Counted from the stretch's first letter, positions 35,094 to 45,726 are shown. The stretch is 64,000 bases of DNA from Symsagittifera roscoffensis (GCF_963678635.1 NC_087064.1:70929465-70993464), one strand, 5' to 3'. Numbers and translations: made by a program. Notes: generated by a model not told the origin, from the letters alone.

Positions 35094-35467
35094 TGGAACC
35101 AGATCTAAACTATATTTTTATTATTGGTTATAAATTGGATATGTTATCACTATTAAATATTTAATATTAACCAATCATGATCCATCTAACTAACAACTCA
35201 CTTATTTATAAGTGCTGAAATTTCATCACCAGAGAGATTTGAATTTAACTTAGAAATTAGTTACCTCTTCAAGAGACCTTCCAGCAATCGCAACAAGCCA
35301 GTATACTCTTAAACACCCTGAGACTAGTAGATATAAGAGTAAGATTAGGATCGGTATAAGACTAAGAAGTTGCACGAATCTATCCGGCCGAAAATAAGAT
35401 AGCGTGACGAGCAGACCGTGTACCCTATCCGAAGTTACTCTATGAGTTACACTTCGGTCTTAACTCA
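35094..35467 (+). repeat. 3' LTR of the giant retroelement
   Basis: A 374-base partner of 13569-13979, from TGGAACCAGATCTAAAC to CGGTCTTAACTCA. It lacks short blocks present in the 5' LTR. By eye it differs from that LTR more than units A and B differ from each other. Confidence 0.9.
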
Positions 35468-36141
35468 AGTAGCATACATAGCTACAACGTTGATGGTTGC
35501 CAGACTGAACCCCGGTAGTTCATTATTTTTGCTCATTTTGATAAGTTTTTTTATTGCTATTTCATAAAAATAAACTCTATCACTATTCATACTAATTTCA
35601 TGAAAATCAGCCAAGTTAGCAATAACCTATCGATAAAATTTGCTTTTGTGTCAATAATTCATCAATGGGGCTAATTGCTAATTTTCAACATGAATTCATT
35701 CCAGGCTTTCTTTCACAAAATGATTTCATAATAATGAAGAGAAGTTTCCAAAAGTCTATAAATTTTCAGAAAGTTTTACAATTAATGAAAGCAAAAACAT
35801 ATGTAATCGTGATCGAACAGTTACTGAAGTGTCAAAAAATGCTAAGTCAATGCTAAATGAAACAAAATTAGTATTTATATTAACATTCAATTCAAACATA
35901 AAATATTGGTAAAATTAATAAATAAATTTGTAATTTCTTTGAGATTAAAATAGATTTGCCAAACAAAGTTGTGTGAAGACGAACTGAACGTTATTATCTT
36001 TTTAGAAATCGTTACCCTTTCTTTTCAAAATCTTTTAATATGTAAAGCAGCAATCCGCATTTTTTCTCAATAAGCATTTTTTTCTCCATTTGAATTGAAA
36101 AATGTAGGCTCAAGTAAAAAAAAGTGATTCTGAAAATAATG
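35468..36141. other. No gene seen
   Basis: AT-rich DNA between the 3' LTR and the end of the host gene. A 63-codon ORF (35665-35856) has no support. Confidence 0.45.
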
Positions 36142-36147
36142 TTTATT
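36142..36147 (-). terminator. Polyadenylation signal AATAAA of the host gene
   Basis: The plus strand reads TTTATT here, which is AATAAA on the minus strand, 34 bases downstream of the predicted TAA stop (36183-36181). Confidence 0.6.
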
Positions 36148-36180
36148 AGGGTAGCAACATTTTAAAAAGCAATGTTTTTG

Positions 36181-36340
36181 TTAAATTTTTTGATTGTTTT
36201 TGTTGTTGTTGCTTTTGCGAGGTGAAATGTGTTTGGCGATTGCGGATGAGAAGCTGCGCTGTTGTTGCGACTGATGTCTAGTCTGGTCTTGATTGTACGT
36301 GTGCGATTTTTTCTTTGATGTGTTGCGTAAACTGCGTGTT
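36181..36340 (-). CDS. Host gene exon N (terminal)
   Basis: Acceptor TTTCATTTCAG; 53 codons to TAA, rich in Ser, Gln, Asn, Lys and Arg (SHTYNQDQTRHQSQQQRSF), a basic disordered tail. It continues the phase of micro-exon M. An alternative frame, reached if an extra exon at about 36500-36430 is used (SQQNSSSRTQQSKDTIDSQ), is also open to a later stop, so the last exons could be alternatively spliced. Confidence 0.55.
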
Positions 36341-36561
36341 CTGAAATGAAAGTTAGTTTTTTATTCAGAAATCAAAAAAATTTAAAATAAAATTTTTGAA
36401 TGAGTTATTTTGTGATCACTTTTTAATTGGATTAACTTTGACTATCAATAGTATCTTTGGACTGTTGCGTCCTAGAACTTGAGTTTTGTTGAGAACTTGA
36501 ATTTTTAGGAAGCGAACTGGAAAAACGGGCGGAATATTCTAGAAAATAGTGAATCACTTAC

Positions 36562-36586
36562 AATTGCACGATGCAGCAACAAATTG
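36562..36586 (-). CDS. Host gene micro-exon M (25 bases)
   Basis: Bounded by TTTTTGTTTCAG and GTAAGTGATT, both strong. It adds AICCCIVQ-type residues and links exon L (phase 1) to exon N in an open frame. Skipping it also leaves an open frame, so it may be an alternative exon. Confidence 0.4.
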
Positions 36587-36653
36587 CTGAAACAAAAAGA
36601 AATAAGTTTTTGTGTTTGAAATTGATTTACAGTTTGGTTTTCAAAATTCTCAC

Positions 36654-36707
36654 CAGAAATGCTCCTAGTTTCTTCGTCCAAGTTCTCGTCGACTTCATAG
36701 GACGAAA
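36654..36707 (-). CDS. Host gene exon L
   Basis: 54 bases between GCTTTTAG and GTGAGAATT, acidic: SSYEVDENLDEETRSIS. The segment LDEET also occurs at the end of exon K (LTRLDEETESA), suggesting a small internal repeat. Confidence 0.6.
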
Positions 36708-37158
36708 CTAAAAGCAAACATTTTCTGTAAACTCAAACTCCCATAAGAATTCAGCGTTTTGCATTTTGATTTACTTCTTAAGTTTGCCGCTTACTTTGGG
36801 GGGGATGAGGATATCGTTCAATTGGTTAGTTTGGGGGGGATGTTAATTGTTCAACTTGAAAATGGAACGCCGTGAAAAATTACCGAAGGGGAAAGTTTCA
36901 GCGATCTGAGGGGTCAAATCCCTGCGAGGGGAGCATCTTATCCTCCCCCAAACCGGCTACTCTGCTGTTCGGGGTTTGGGGAAAACTCTTAAATTACTAA
37001 AAGTAAAAGGATTTAGGGGAGGGTTTCCCCCATTGTCCATCATTAACCTATTATGATTAGTATAAAAAAAACCAAGCGTATGTTTATATTTTATTTCTAC
37101 CTTTCTTTTGTGTCTCGTAGTCAGAATTATTCAGTTCTTCTTCCATGTATAAATACAC

Positions 37159-37471
37159 AGTGGAACCCTTTGCAGTTCCTCGCTGATTCAGTTTCTTCGT
37201 CCAGCCGAGTCAAATTGCGACACGACACGTCCATACTCTCCTCGGATATCGTGTCCCACTTCAAAGTCGACTCGGGTGAACTTAACAAAACTCCCGAGTT
37301 GTCGTGACCCGAGTCGATTCGTATTAAGTCGTGTAGTTTAGAGGCTCGATTGGACTCGTCGTGATCGAACTGCCGAGATTTGAACTGCTCCTCGAGACAT
37401 GTTCGCTCGTAGATTAAGTTTTTGGTCTGTTTTTCAAGTTTGTTGATTGTGAGCGTGTGATGTTTACTTTC
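37159..37471 (-). CDS. Host gene exon K
   Basis: Acceptor AATTTTTTAG. The frame is open for 104 codons with strong coding composition: end of the coiled coil (INKLEKQTKNLIYERTCLEE), then an acidic Ser-rich region (ESTLKWDTISEESMDV). The donor at 37158 (GTGTAT) is chosen because it gives the phase needed by exon L. Without splicing the frame would stop at TAA 37129-37127, making a shorter isoform possible. Confidence 0.75.
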
Positions 37472-38241
37472 CTAAAAAATTTTATCGATACTTGTTCGGT
37501 TATTTTTGAAATTACGCTGGTTTTGTTAAAGATAAACTTTCAATTCTGTTGTATGTAAGTAACACGGGGTTTCGGGCTCAAAAAAATTTAAGTTGATCTT
37601 TAGGAGGCCGACGAAGTTATTTGTAAGAGCTCTCTTAAAGCACCATTAGGACAAAAATTATCTGCGCCGCGTGAGAATTGTTTAAAAAGCAGGCAATATG
37701 TTTTTTTTGGAAAGTTTTGATTGAAAAGTTTTGAAGAGGGGTGAACTTTGATTCTCCGACAAAACTTTTTGAAGATCGTATTGCATACAAACACGAAAGA
37801 AATGGTAAAACTTTCGTGATCAATGAACGGCTATAACTCTGTTTTTCCATAGAGAAGCTCTTTGAATCGAAAACTTTGCTTTCTATAGGGTAGCTGATCT
37901 TTGAGAAAAACTGGAATTTTGTTTTACTTGAGCCATTTCAGCCACTCATTGATGACCAAAAGTGCAAAACGATCTTTTACAAAGCGATAGACAGACTCTC
38001 TCAAAAAGCTCTATACACCATATTTTGCCTAAATATGCTGCGACGCAGGGGTTCGTTTTTGAAAAAGCTAACCAAAAAAAATAGTACCTTTGAGTGGCCG
38101 GGGTTTGTGTTTTTTGGTTGTGAATGATGAGATTTTGCGATTCAATTTGCATAAAAAAACCAATAGACTTATTCACATAACTAAAAAACCTAATTCAGTT
38201 GTTAAAAAGAAAAATTAGGAGTAGATATATGAGCTGATAAC

Positions 38242-38416
38242 CTTTTGATAGTCGGCCAATTTGTCCTTGAGTGAGGTGTTCTTGGCGTCCAGTCTCTCCA
38301 GCTGAATTCTGAGTTTAATCAACTCGTGTTTGTGCTCACCTGCCATCTGCAGCTTCTCCCTCTCACTCTGTTCACGCGTCTGATCCAACAGCTTCTCATG
38401 GCCAAGTCTCATGCTC
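38242..38416 (-). CDS. Host gene exon J (coiled coil)
   Basis: 175 bases between CGTTTAG and GTTATC. It encodes a heptad-rich helix with REQSEREKLQMAGEHKHELI and LERLDAKNTSLKDKLADYQK. Confidence 0.85.
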
Positions 38417-38689
38417 CTAAACGCACGAATCAAATTAGTGTACACTGGCAACCAAGGCGCCCTTTGAACAGTTTCAAGGTCACTCTACCGGAAACAGATG
38501 TCATAAAATAATACCAAAAATGTAAAGATACAAAACGTTTAGTTCTGTTAGCGACATTTCGTAAAAAATTTGGCTAACAGTGTGTAGCCTAGTTTCATGT
38601 CTAAATGAAAATTGTATATTGTATACTTCCAAAGTAAAGTATAAGATCTTTGCCAAGATCTTTGCTAATTCTGTTATACAAATATGTTT

Positions 38690-38736
38690 TTTGTTCCGAC
38701 TTTCGAGGAACGTGACGGAATCATTGTGCTCGGGGT
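38690..38736 (+). mobile_element. End fragment of the hairpin-ended MITE beside a hAT MITE
   Basis: TTGTTCCGACTTTCGAGGAA...GTGCTCGGGGTC matches one end of the family at 8738. It is cut at 38737 by the start of a degenerate hAT MITE (38737-39095). Confidence 0.65.
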
Positions 38737-39095
38737 CAGAGCCGCATTTAGGGGGTACGCCCTCCTTCCCCCAGGGAATCGACCACCTGCCAACCCATAG
38801 TGTCCCCCCTTTGTAATACTCATCCATTGTTGGCTGAGAGACCCTAAACTTTTCTAAAGGCGCCTTCGGCGCCAATATATACTAATTTTGACGGGGGCCG
38901 CACCAATAAGGACATTTTTTGGTCAACAATTTCAAAAGAGCGCCTAAGAACGTTTTTCTTGCCTGTTTTTTAAAATTTTGCCTGCGTCGCAGAAAATTTT
39001 GCTAAAACAGGGTCTTTTTAGTGCTTTGGGAGAACTCGGAAAACAAATTTGATTGACCTAAAAAAAAGATCGACATTTTTTTTCGAATTTTAAAA
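38737..39095 (-). mobile_element. hAT-type MITE, degenerate
   Basis: Contains AAGGCGCCTTCGGCGCCAATATATACTAA, CAGGGTCTTTTTAGTG and the CCTAAAAAAAAGATCGAC block of the family. The right terminus is not preserved. Confidence 0.7.
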
Positions 39096-39099
39096 AAGA

Positions 39100-40126
39100 T
39101 CGATTTCAAATCTAAAAAAAGGAATTTTCACCTGTGATTATTTTTTGTAAAGTTAAAAAATATTTCACTTGATATTTCACTTTGTCAGTTTTGCCTTCGA
39201 TTGTCAGTTTTGCCAAACAGGTGATAATAAATACACGGTATATTCCGAGCTATAAACGCCTCAGCTTTTTCTTACAAATAGTTCCATATAGAATTAAGGT
39301 GTTTTTATTTGCATTATATATCGCCCTCTTAGGACTTTTTTTATATGCAAAATATTTCACTTGTATTTTATATAACGCGTAGAGGAAAGTTTTGCAAAAA
39401 AAAACAAATCTCAAAAATCAAATTTAGGTTTTTGCGTTTTTTGAGAGTATTTAAGTAAATTCCTTTTAATGTTTCGTTTCCAGTGTTGCTAGAAGTTTGC
39501 AGGTCCTTTTTTAGTAGTGATATGTTTCTCTCAAATTTTCCTATGTTTTGTTGTTTTGCGTCATCCAATTCATCCTCTTTCAAAATTTCCGTAAGCTCTG
39601 TTTTGTTCGGACTTTCGAAGAAAATGACAGAATATTTGTGATCGCTGTAGTTTAGCCGTTTTTAACAAAAACAATTTATTTCTTCCGAAAAATATTGTTA
39701 TTCTAAGCTCAAATCTAAGAAAAGACATTTCACTTGTAAAGTTATAAGGTTTTACAAATTGTCGATTTCGCCAAATTTAGACTATAAACGTACGGTATAT
39801 TTTGTGCTATAAACACCTCTTTCTTAGAAACAGGTCCAAATAAATTCAAATGTTTATATATGCCTTATATATGGCCCACTTGGGACTTTTGTATAAGCAA
39901 AATAATTCACTTTGTATTGCGCATAGGGTGTGGAACAAAATGTTGCAAAAAATCAAATATAGTTTTTTCAATTTTTTGGGTGAACTCCCTTTATTGTTTC
40001 GTTTCCAGTGTTGCTAGAAGTTTGTAAGTCGTTTTTTTTAGTAGGGGTGTTTCTCTTGGTATATCTCATGTTTTGTTGTTTTCCATCATCCAATTTATCA
40101 TAATTCAAGATTTCCGCAAACTCTTT
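39100..40126 (+). repeat. Tandem duplication of ~540 bases, MITE-related
   Basis: About 39100-39640 and 39640-40126 are two diverged copies of the same sequence. Shared marks are ACGGTATATT, AGTGTTGCTAGAAGTTTG and TATGTTTTGTTGTTTT, each ending in a GTTC[CG]GACTTTCG end of the hairpin-ended family. Confidence 0.65.
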
Positions 40127-40627
40127 TTGTTCCGACTTTCGAAAAAAAAATGACGAAATGTTTGTGATCAGAATGGATTTTTTTCTTCAGACAAATTTTG
40201 ACTTTTAAACTAGAAATTTTTGATGGATTTAAAAAAAAGTCTTCCAAAAATCATTTTTGTCTTCAGCACAATGTTAAAAAGATAATTGACCTATGATCAT
40301 TTTTCGTGAAGTTATAGGAGGGGGGGGGGGGGGGGTAAAACAGTGCCAATGTGGCCAATTTCGGACAGTTAACGCACGATTTATTTCGTGCTTGTAACGC
40401 GTACGCCGATATTTAATATGTATTATAAACTGCTTCCAAATTGAATTGAGGCATGCTCTTTGGTCTATTCAATACTTTGCTATATACCAAATATAACACT
40501 TTCCACTTTACATAGATAGCGTGACACATCTTTCAAATGCATCAAACTTTGAAAGTTTATTTTATTTTAATTTTCTCCATTCAAATTAAAACGTAGTCGG
40601 AACATTCAGAGCTGATACGAGCAGTTT
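40127..40627 (+). mobile_element. Hairpin-ended MITE, diverged copy
   Basis: Starts TTGTTCCGACTTTCG and ends GATACGAGCAGTTTCG. It has an internal G run of about 18 bases (40319-40336) and the TTAACGCACGATTTATTTCGTGC block. Confidence 0.75.
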
Positions 40628-40745
40628 CGTTCCTAACAAAACTTCTTCATTTCGGAATTTAAAAAACTTGGTTGAATATTTACGTACACTTTAAAATTTC
40701 AAAGCGTGCGAGTTTTCGTTCTATTGATTCCGTCTTTCTAAATAG

Positions 40746-41017
40746 GTTCCTATGTGGTCTCCGTTTTTCTAAAGCTATCTGATCAAATGAAAAATTTTGA
40801 TCATTCTGGCAAAGATTTTTTCTACATGACAACCTGGGGTCTTTTAGTGAAGCTTTACAATTTGATGAGAGCTTCTCACACGCAGGGAGTTTGTTCCTTT
40901 TCCGGCTTCTTAATCCTTATCCTAAGTATCGCTTGTCAATCTTCAGTGGGCTCCGGCGGATACATTTTGTATGTTTGTGCTTTTTGGCGCAAACTTAATG
41001 ACTTCATGGCAAATTAA
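40746..41017 (+). CDS. Possible orphan terminal exon, membrane protein
   Basis: An AG acceptor at about 40745 (TTTCTAAATAG) is followed by an open frame to TAA 41017. It encodes about 90 residues with one hydrophobic segment (FSGFLILILSIACQSSVG) and a short second one before the end. It lies in an intron of the host gene on the opposite strand. No upstream exon is visible because the preceding DNA is MITE. It could be a captured or dead exon. Confidence 0.3.
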
Positions 41018-41349
41018 CCGGAAATGTTTTTGGGAATTTTATTTTCATCAAATTTCGGCGGGCGATTTTTTCTGGCGGGCGATTCAAAATCGAATAATGT
41101 AAAATAATGACAAAGAGGCAACTGTAGGGACGGCAAATGAAAAGATCGCTCTGAAAGCGCCCCTGATTGAACTTATTGTAAGATAAATGTAGATGTATGT
41201 CTATTTAAAAAAAACTGTGTAAGCCAGTGCATCCAATTCAATACCTTGTTCCTATCTCAATCATAGGTTAGTTTGAAAAATAAAAAAATCTGTCTGGCCC
41301 ATACGTGCTCCTCTGGCCCATATGTGAACAATTGAAAAAATGAGCTCAC

Positions 41350-41490
41350 TGCAGTTGTTGTTCGTGGTGCAGATGCAGTCGCTCCAGCTGAAGATCAAAA
41401 TCCAGCTGGTTGTGTTCCTGCTGTTCCGCATAATCTCTCATCGCTTGCTGATGGGTGGACAACGCGCACTCCATGTCGCTCAGCTCGTCC
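41350..41490 (-). CDS. Host gene exon I (coiled coil)
   Basis: 141 bases between AATTAG and GTGAGCTC. Gln/His/Leu-rich helix: MRDYAEQQEHNQLDFDLQLE, then a His/Gln-rich end. Confidence 0.8.
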
Positions 41491-41760
41491 CTAATTATTT
41501 CACAACAACTAAGGAAAATCCGTATTTTTTGCACGAGAGAAAAAATGCGTAGATTGTAAACGATCGAATCTGATTGGTTGAAGTTGAACATGTCGCTGCA
41601 GCATAGTTTAAAAAAACGCGTTCGAACTAGCTACAAGCAGCTTTTGGGCAACTTCGGGCAGAAAAAAACTTCGGGCGGAAGAAAAGACTCCATACTCATA
41701 TATAATATTTTTTGTAGGTTAAGACATTAAAAACAAAACTCTACTCTAGTAAAAACTAAC

Positions 41761-41853
41761 TTGGAGAAGTCCAGACTGATCTGGAACAGGTAGAGTGCTA
41801 CAGCCGCTGAGGGGTGAACTTCAATGCCCTCGTCCGACATTCTCTGCAGACAC
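41761..41853 (-). CDS. Host gene exon H
   Basis: 93 bases between TTTTCAG and GTTAGT. Encodes CLQRMSDEGIEVHPSAAVAL and a helical YLFQISLDFS, the lead-in to the coiled coil. Confidence 0.8.
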
Positions 41854-41869
41854 CTGAAAAATGAGTCAT

Positions 41870-42990
41870 TCAATAACTTGTCATACATTGATACCGTTTT
41901 TAATTAAGTTCATACTGAGTTGTCGGAACACTGACAATTTTTCTTTATCCAACTAAGACATTTATGCCTAATTTAAGCCATTTAAAATAGTTTATTTGTG
42001 TCTAATTTTAGTATCTCTCGAGTAAAATTAGTTGCTGGAGTTTTTTTATTGCCAGTTGGGAAAATTTTTGATTTTTTTTAATTTTTCAATTATTTTTTTC
42101 TTTTTCTTGTAATTCAACAAAAACTATTTTCCATTTCGCCTATTTTATAAGGAATATCATATATGCCTAAATTCTACTTTTTTGTTCAGATCCTCTTATC
42201 ACGCCACACAGAAAAAAGGAGACTACTTTTCTCTTTTTTAAAGACTATCTATGGTCGGAACATTCTCTGCTACTTGCACAATAATTAGCTATCCTTGTTT
42301 CTAGTTTGTGAACACATCTGAAATTGTTCAAAAAAAGTGTCTATAAGAATCAAGGAAAATTTGTTCTTGTATCGTGGACTGCAGAGAAACTATGACTTAG
42401 GGAATTTTTCACCTGATTTTGACACCTTTAACTGCAGCTAAATGTGTCATCACGATGAAGCGCATTCATTCTTGGCTTGAATCCCCCATCAAAAACTTAG
42501 AAAAAAATTATCTCATTGGTGACACTAGCAGATCCAAACTTCAGATTAAACTATACAAAATTTGATGAAAAACTGAGCACCCAATTTATTGCATGTGCAA
42601 TTTTTACACTAAACTTGCTACTATTATTTCCAATTAGTGCTGTTTTTACTATGTAACTCAATCAACCTCCTACTACAATAAAAATGCAGAAACTTGAAGT
42701 AAAAGTTTTGAAGAAAACTGTTGCTTGAAGTAAGAAGAAACTCTTGTTAAAACCTTTTAGAAAACCTGCTTTGAACTATTCGTTCAAAGGGAGAAATTAT
42801 CGGAAATCTGCAATACTGATTGGAATTTAAATTAGAACATACCGTTTTTTAGTTTTTTTTTCTAGCGCAGCTGTAATCTCTCGATATCTAACAACATAGA
42901 GGTCAGCTTTCTTACCCTCCTCATAATCCTGAGCTCGACGGGGATGAAATGGAAATTAGTAACTGGAAGCGATTTGATTTCATTTCATGA
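41870..42990. other. Intron sequence, nothing recognised
   Basis: AT-rich intron G-H sequence without an ORF or clear repeat. Confidence 0.4.
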
Positions 42991-42992
42991 AA

Positions 42993-44293
42993 CATCCCTC
43001 ACAGAGCGCCCATGGATTCTAATCGATTATAATGGATTTCCGAGACAAAACTAATCCATTATTATTCATTAAAGATCTAAAATTCAGACCACGAAATTGA
43101 TAATACATCAAAATCTACGATTTTTTTTGGAAAGCAATCAATTATTTTTTCCAGAATAATCCATTATAATTGATTGTTTTTGAATTAAAAACTCATTATA
43201 ACCCATTATAATCGATCATAATCCATTTTAGTTTGAAAATTAAATTTGATTATTTCTGCAGAAATTTTGCAAGAAATTAGGAAAATGTGTGCCATGTGTT
43301 TTACTAAATGCTATGTCTCAACGTCACCCCTCAAGTTTTTTTGTACCTCATCCCCAACTAAAGGAAGAAGGTAAACTGGTGGGGGTAAAATGTTGGGGGG
43401 AAGTGTCAATCATTAACCCCCTCCCCTAAAGTCTACCAATAATTAATCCCCCCATGTTCAACCACAAGGGGGGGGGGGGCGAATGGAGCTTGTGGTTAAC
43501 TGGCAGGGGGGGGGGGGGTTTAGGCGGGAGAGCTAATCTGGGATGAATTTCAAAAGAGAGAAAAAAAAATTTTAATGTGAAAAGTAACATTTTATGAAAG
43601 GCAATACGTAGTGCACTAAACAGGAAATGAGGTAACTTTGAAAAAAGTTAAAAGTTGTAAGTTTCCAGATAAACCTCTCGAGAAATCCATTATAATCAAT
43701 AATAATTGATTATAATGGACCATATTGGCTTAAAATATCAGGGACGGGTTTGGAGGGGGGGGGGGGGACGCACCTTCTCTTCTTCTCTCCTCATGGATTG
43801 TACCCCCTGCCGACCCAAAGGGTCCCCCTTTGTACTATTTTGAAATATTCATTTTTGTTTGCGGACCCTAAAAAAATCTAAAGGCGCCTTCGATGCCAAT
43901 ATATACTAATTTTGAGGGAATTCCCTGAATACGCCTTTTTTGGCCTGTTTTTCAACATTTTGCCTGCAGCGCAGAAAAATTGAACAAAACAGGGTCTTTT
44001 TAATGATTTGGGAGAGCTCGGAAAATCAATTTGGTTGACCTAAAAAAAAGGTCGACAAAATTTTTGACTTTTTTTTGAAAATCTGCAGCCCTCGAGAAAA
44101 TCCTAGATTGGCCCCTGATTTTAAACCATTTTTAATAGATTGAATTCGATTTTAGTGTATAATAATCACATTAAAAAAATTTAGGATTATAACCAATTTT
44201 AATGGATTATAATCGATTATTTTGTAATTTTATAAATACTGACATATATGACAATGTAATCGATTATGCTCCATGGGCGCTCGGTGTGGGATG
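42993..44293. mobile_element. TIR transposon with ATCGAT-rich interior, carrying a nested hAT MITE
   Basis: The ends are inverted: CATCCCTCACAGAGCGCCCATGGA at the left (only key bases matter: CATCCC, GAGCGCCCATGGA), and TCCATGGGCGCTCGGTGTGGG at the right. The interior is rich in TAATCGATTATAATGG-type A/T repeats, has a G-rich TAAACTGG block and poly-G runs, and contains a hAT MITE (43739-44117). The same right end occurs at about 318-350 and 1893-1925, so the 1-2.5 kb repeat belongs to this family. No coding capacity; no target duplication found. Confidence 0.6.
43739..44117 (-). mobile_element. hAT-type MITE inside the TIR element
   Basis: CAGGGACGGGTTTGGAGGGG at the left and GGCCCCTG at the right, with the family's GATGCCAATATATACTAA and CAGGGTCTTTTTAATG blocks. 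The flanks do not show a convincing 8-base duplication. Confidence 0.75.
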
Positions 44294-44348
44294 GGACAAA
44301 TGCAAAGGCAGAAGGTCTTAAGAAACGAATTTTCCATAAACCATAACT

Positions 44349-44581
44349 ACAACGTGGTTGGGCGACAATTTGTAACAGGCGACAATTCGTAACAAGCGAC
44401 AAGTCGTAACAAGGACAGCTCGTAACAAGGCCTTGACAAGTAGAATGCGCTTGCTCAGCTTCGCTCCGCTGCGCTTACATCCGGCACGAGAGGAATATTG
44501 CGTGTGAACCAGTGTCCCCCCTTAATCTACCGTTACAAATTGTCGCATGTTACGAATTGTCGCATAACGCTACAACGTTGT
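44349..44581. mobile_element. Small foldback element with GCGACAATTCGTAACA repeats
   Basis: The left end has GGCGACAATTTGTAACA then GCGACAATTCGTAACAAG twice more. The right end has the same words inverted (GTTACAAATTGTCGC, GTTACGAATTGTCGC). Both ends abut ACAACGT. A 230-base non-coding foldback, unclassified. Confidence 0.65.
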
Positions 44582-44583
44582 AA

Positions 44584-45264
44584 ATCCCTAACATAAGGAC
44601 AGAGCTAGACAAAAAACATCAAGTTGAGCAAGGCGATAGCAATCATATCATCAAGCACATTACTCGTCCAATGTCAGCCTCTCCTAAATCGAGAAAAAAT
44701 CGAATGTTTCCTAAATCGAGAAAAAAGATGCAATTTAGAGCCATCTCTGACAAAGTGAAAAAAAAAGAATTTATGGGAGTCTTGAAAGATGACAAAGACG
44801 GATGATGCAAAACACCAAAACCAGTCGGAAAGAAAATTATCTTAGGAAGCGACCATCAAACCACTAGCAACAATGGAATTGAAACACATAAAGGGAATCC
44901 AACTAATTGCTCTAATATCCCAGTTAGTTTATTTACAAAACTGAAGGAAAAATATCTCCAGAATGAACAAGAAAAATAGGAATACATTAACATAAAAAAG
45001 ACGCCAAATAATAGTTTGACAAAGCAAACTAGCAGCAGCCGGACGTGCAGCGACACTTTTGATTTCGACCAGGGCAAAATATATCAGCCAACATTTACAG
45101 ACACGGCAGACTGCACGCAGAAGCACATAGCAGAAGAAAGAGAAAAAATTTGAATTCAACTTAAGGGGCGGAACTCAGAATTGACGGGAAAAGGCATCAC
45201 GGACACAAAGGAATTCAGTCAAAATGGCAAAAACCCCTGTCATCAAGGTACGATGCACGTCTAA
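44584..45264 (+). pseudogene. Nearly open Lys-rich coding frame with three stops
   Basis: One reading frame stays open from 44584 to TAA 45262 except for TGA 44803, TAG 44977 and TGA 45151, with no frameshift over 227 codons. ATG at 44671 begins MSASPKSRKNRMFPKSRKKM. Later segments include GKKIILGSDHQTTSNNG, SLFTKLKEKYLQNEQE and TDTADCTQKHIAEEREK. The frame is Lys/Asn/Ser-rich and resembles a DNA- or RNA-binding basic protein, but no family is recognised. It opens right after a possible acceptor (CTAACATAAG). It lies inside intron G-H of the host gene on the opposite strand, most likely a recently dead gene of a transposon or a retrocopy. Confidence 0.5.
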
Positions 45265-45667
45265 ATATTGGTGGATTTTTATTTTAATACGATTCATTGC
45301 CGAACTAGTTCAACCTTGTAGAGTCTATTCGTTTTTTTTTGTTTTGCCAAAACATCAATCTGCGATGATGTGTAAAAATAACTTATTGTCTGTTGAGCCC
45401 AAACAACATAGTGAGACTTCCTTGAGATGGAGATTTTCATGAGGTTGCAGTGAGAAAACATTACAATGACGCCAGGGACATGCAAGAGCAACTGTAAAAA
45501 GCTTCTACATAAGGTCCATTAATCCCAATGACCTCAGGCAAACAAATCCGAAACACCAAGTATGCCCAATTCATTTCATCCATGAAGTTCAAACTACAAA
45601 ACTTGATTTTTTCCACACATATTCTCTGCAAGATTCTGTAAAACACACCCAGCTTGATACTTCCTTC

Positions 45668-45726
45668 GGATCTACTTAACAATCTCCACCCCTTTCAAGA
45701 AAAGGGGGAGATTCTTAAGTAGATCC
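45668..45726. repeat. Near-perfect 59-base hairpin
   Basis: GGATCTACTTAA.AATCTCC at the left and its reverse complement GGAGATT.TTAAGTAGATCC at the right, with arms of about 27 bases around an AAG loop and only two or three mismatches. It could be a tiny foldback transposon or a structured RNA element; it lies in an intron. Confidence 0.75.

Larger units (their letters stand above)
13569..35467 (+). mobile_element. Giant env-like LTR retroelement with internal tandem gag-pol duplication
   Basis: A 21.9 kb element between two LTRs. Order: LTR, putative primer-binding site, leader with small ORF, gag, unit A (16301-20056), unit B (20057-25871), integrase, ORF3, envelope-like region, ORF4, 3' untranslated region, LTR. 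Integrase after RNase H, with RT motifs YLDD and TADMNSAY and a GPY/F-type tail, indicates a Ty3/gypsy-class relative. Correcting for the duplication, a parent of about 18 kb is implied, unusually long for this class. All large frames have stops or frameshifts, so it is inactive. Confidence 0.85.

Noticed and set aside
44584-45264. Selenocysteine or stop-readthrough gene
   Set aside because: Both TGA and TAG occur, neither in a recognisable recoding context; a decaying gene is simpler.
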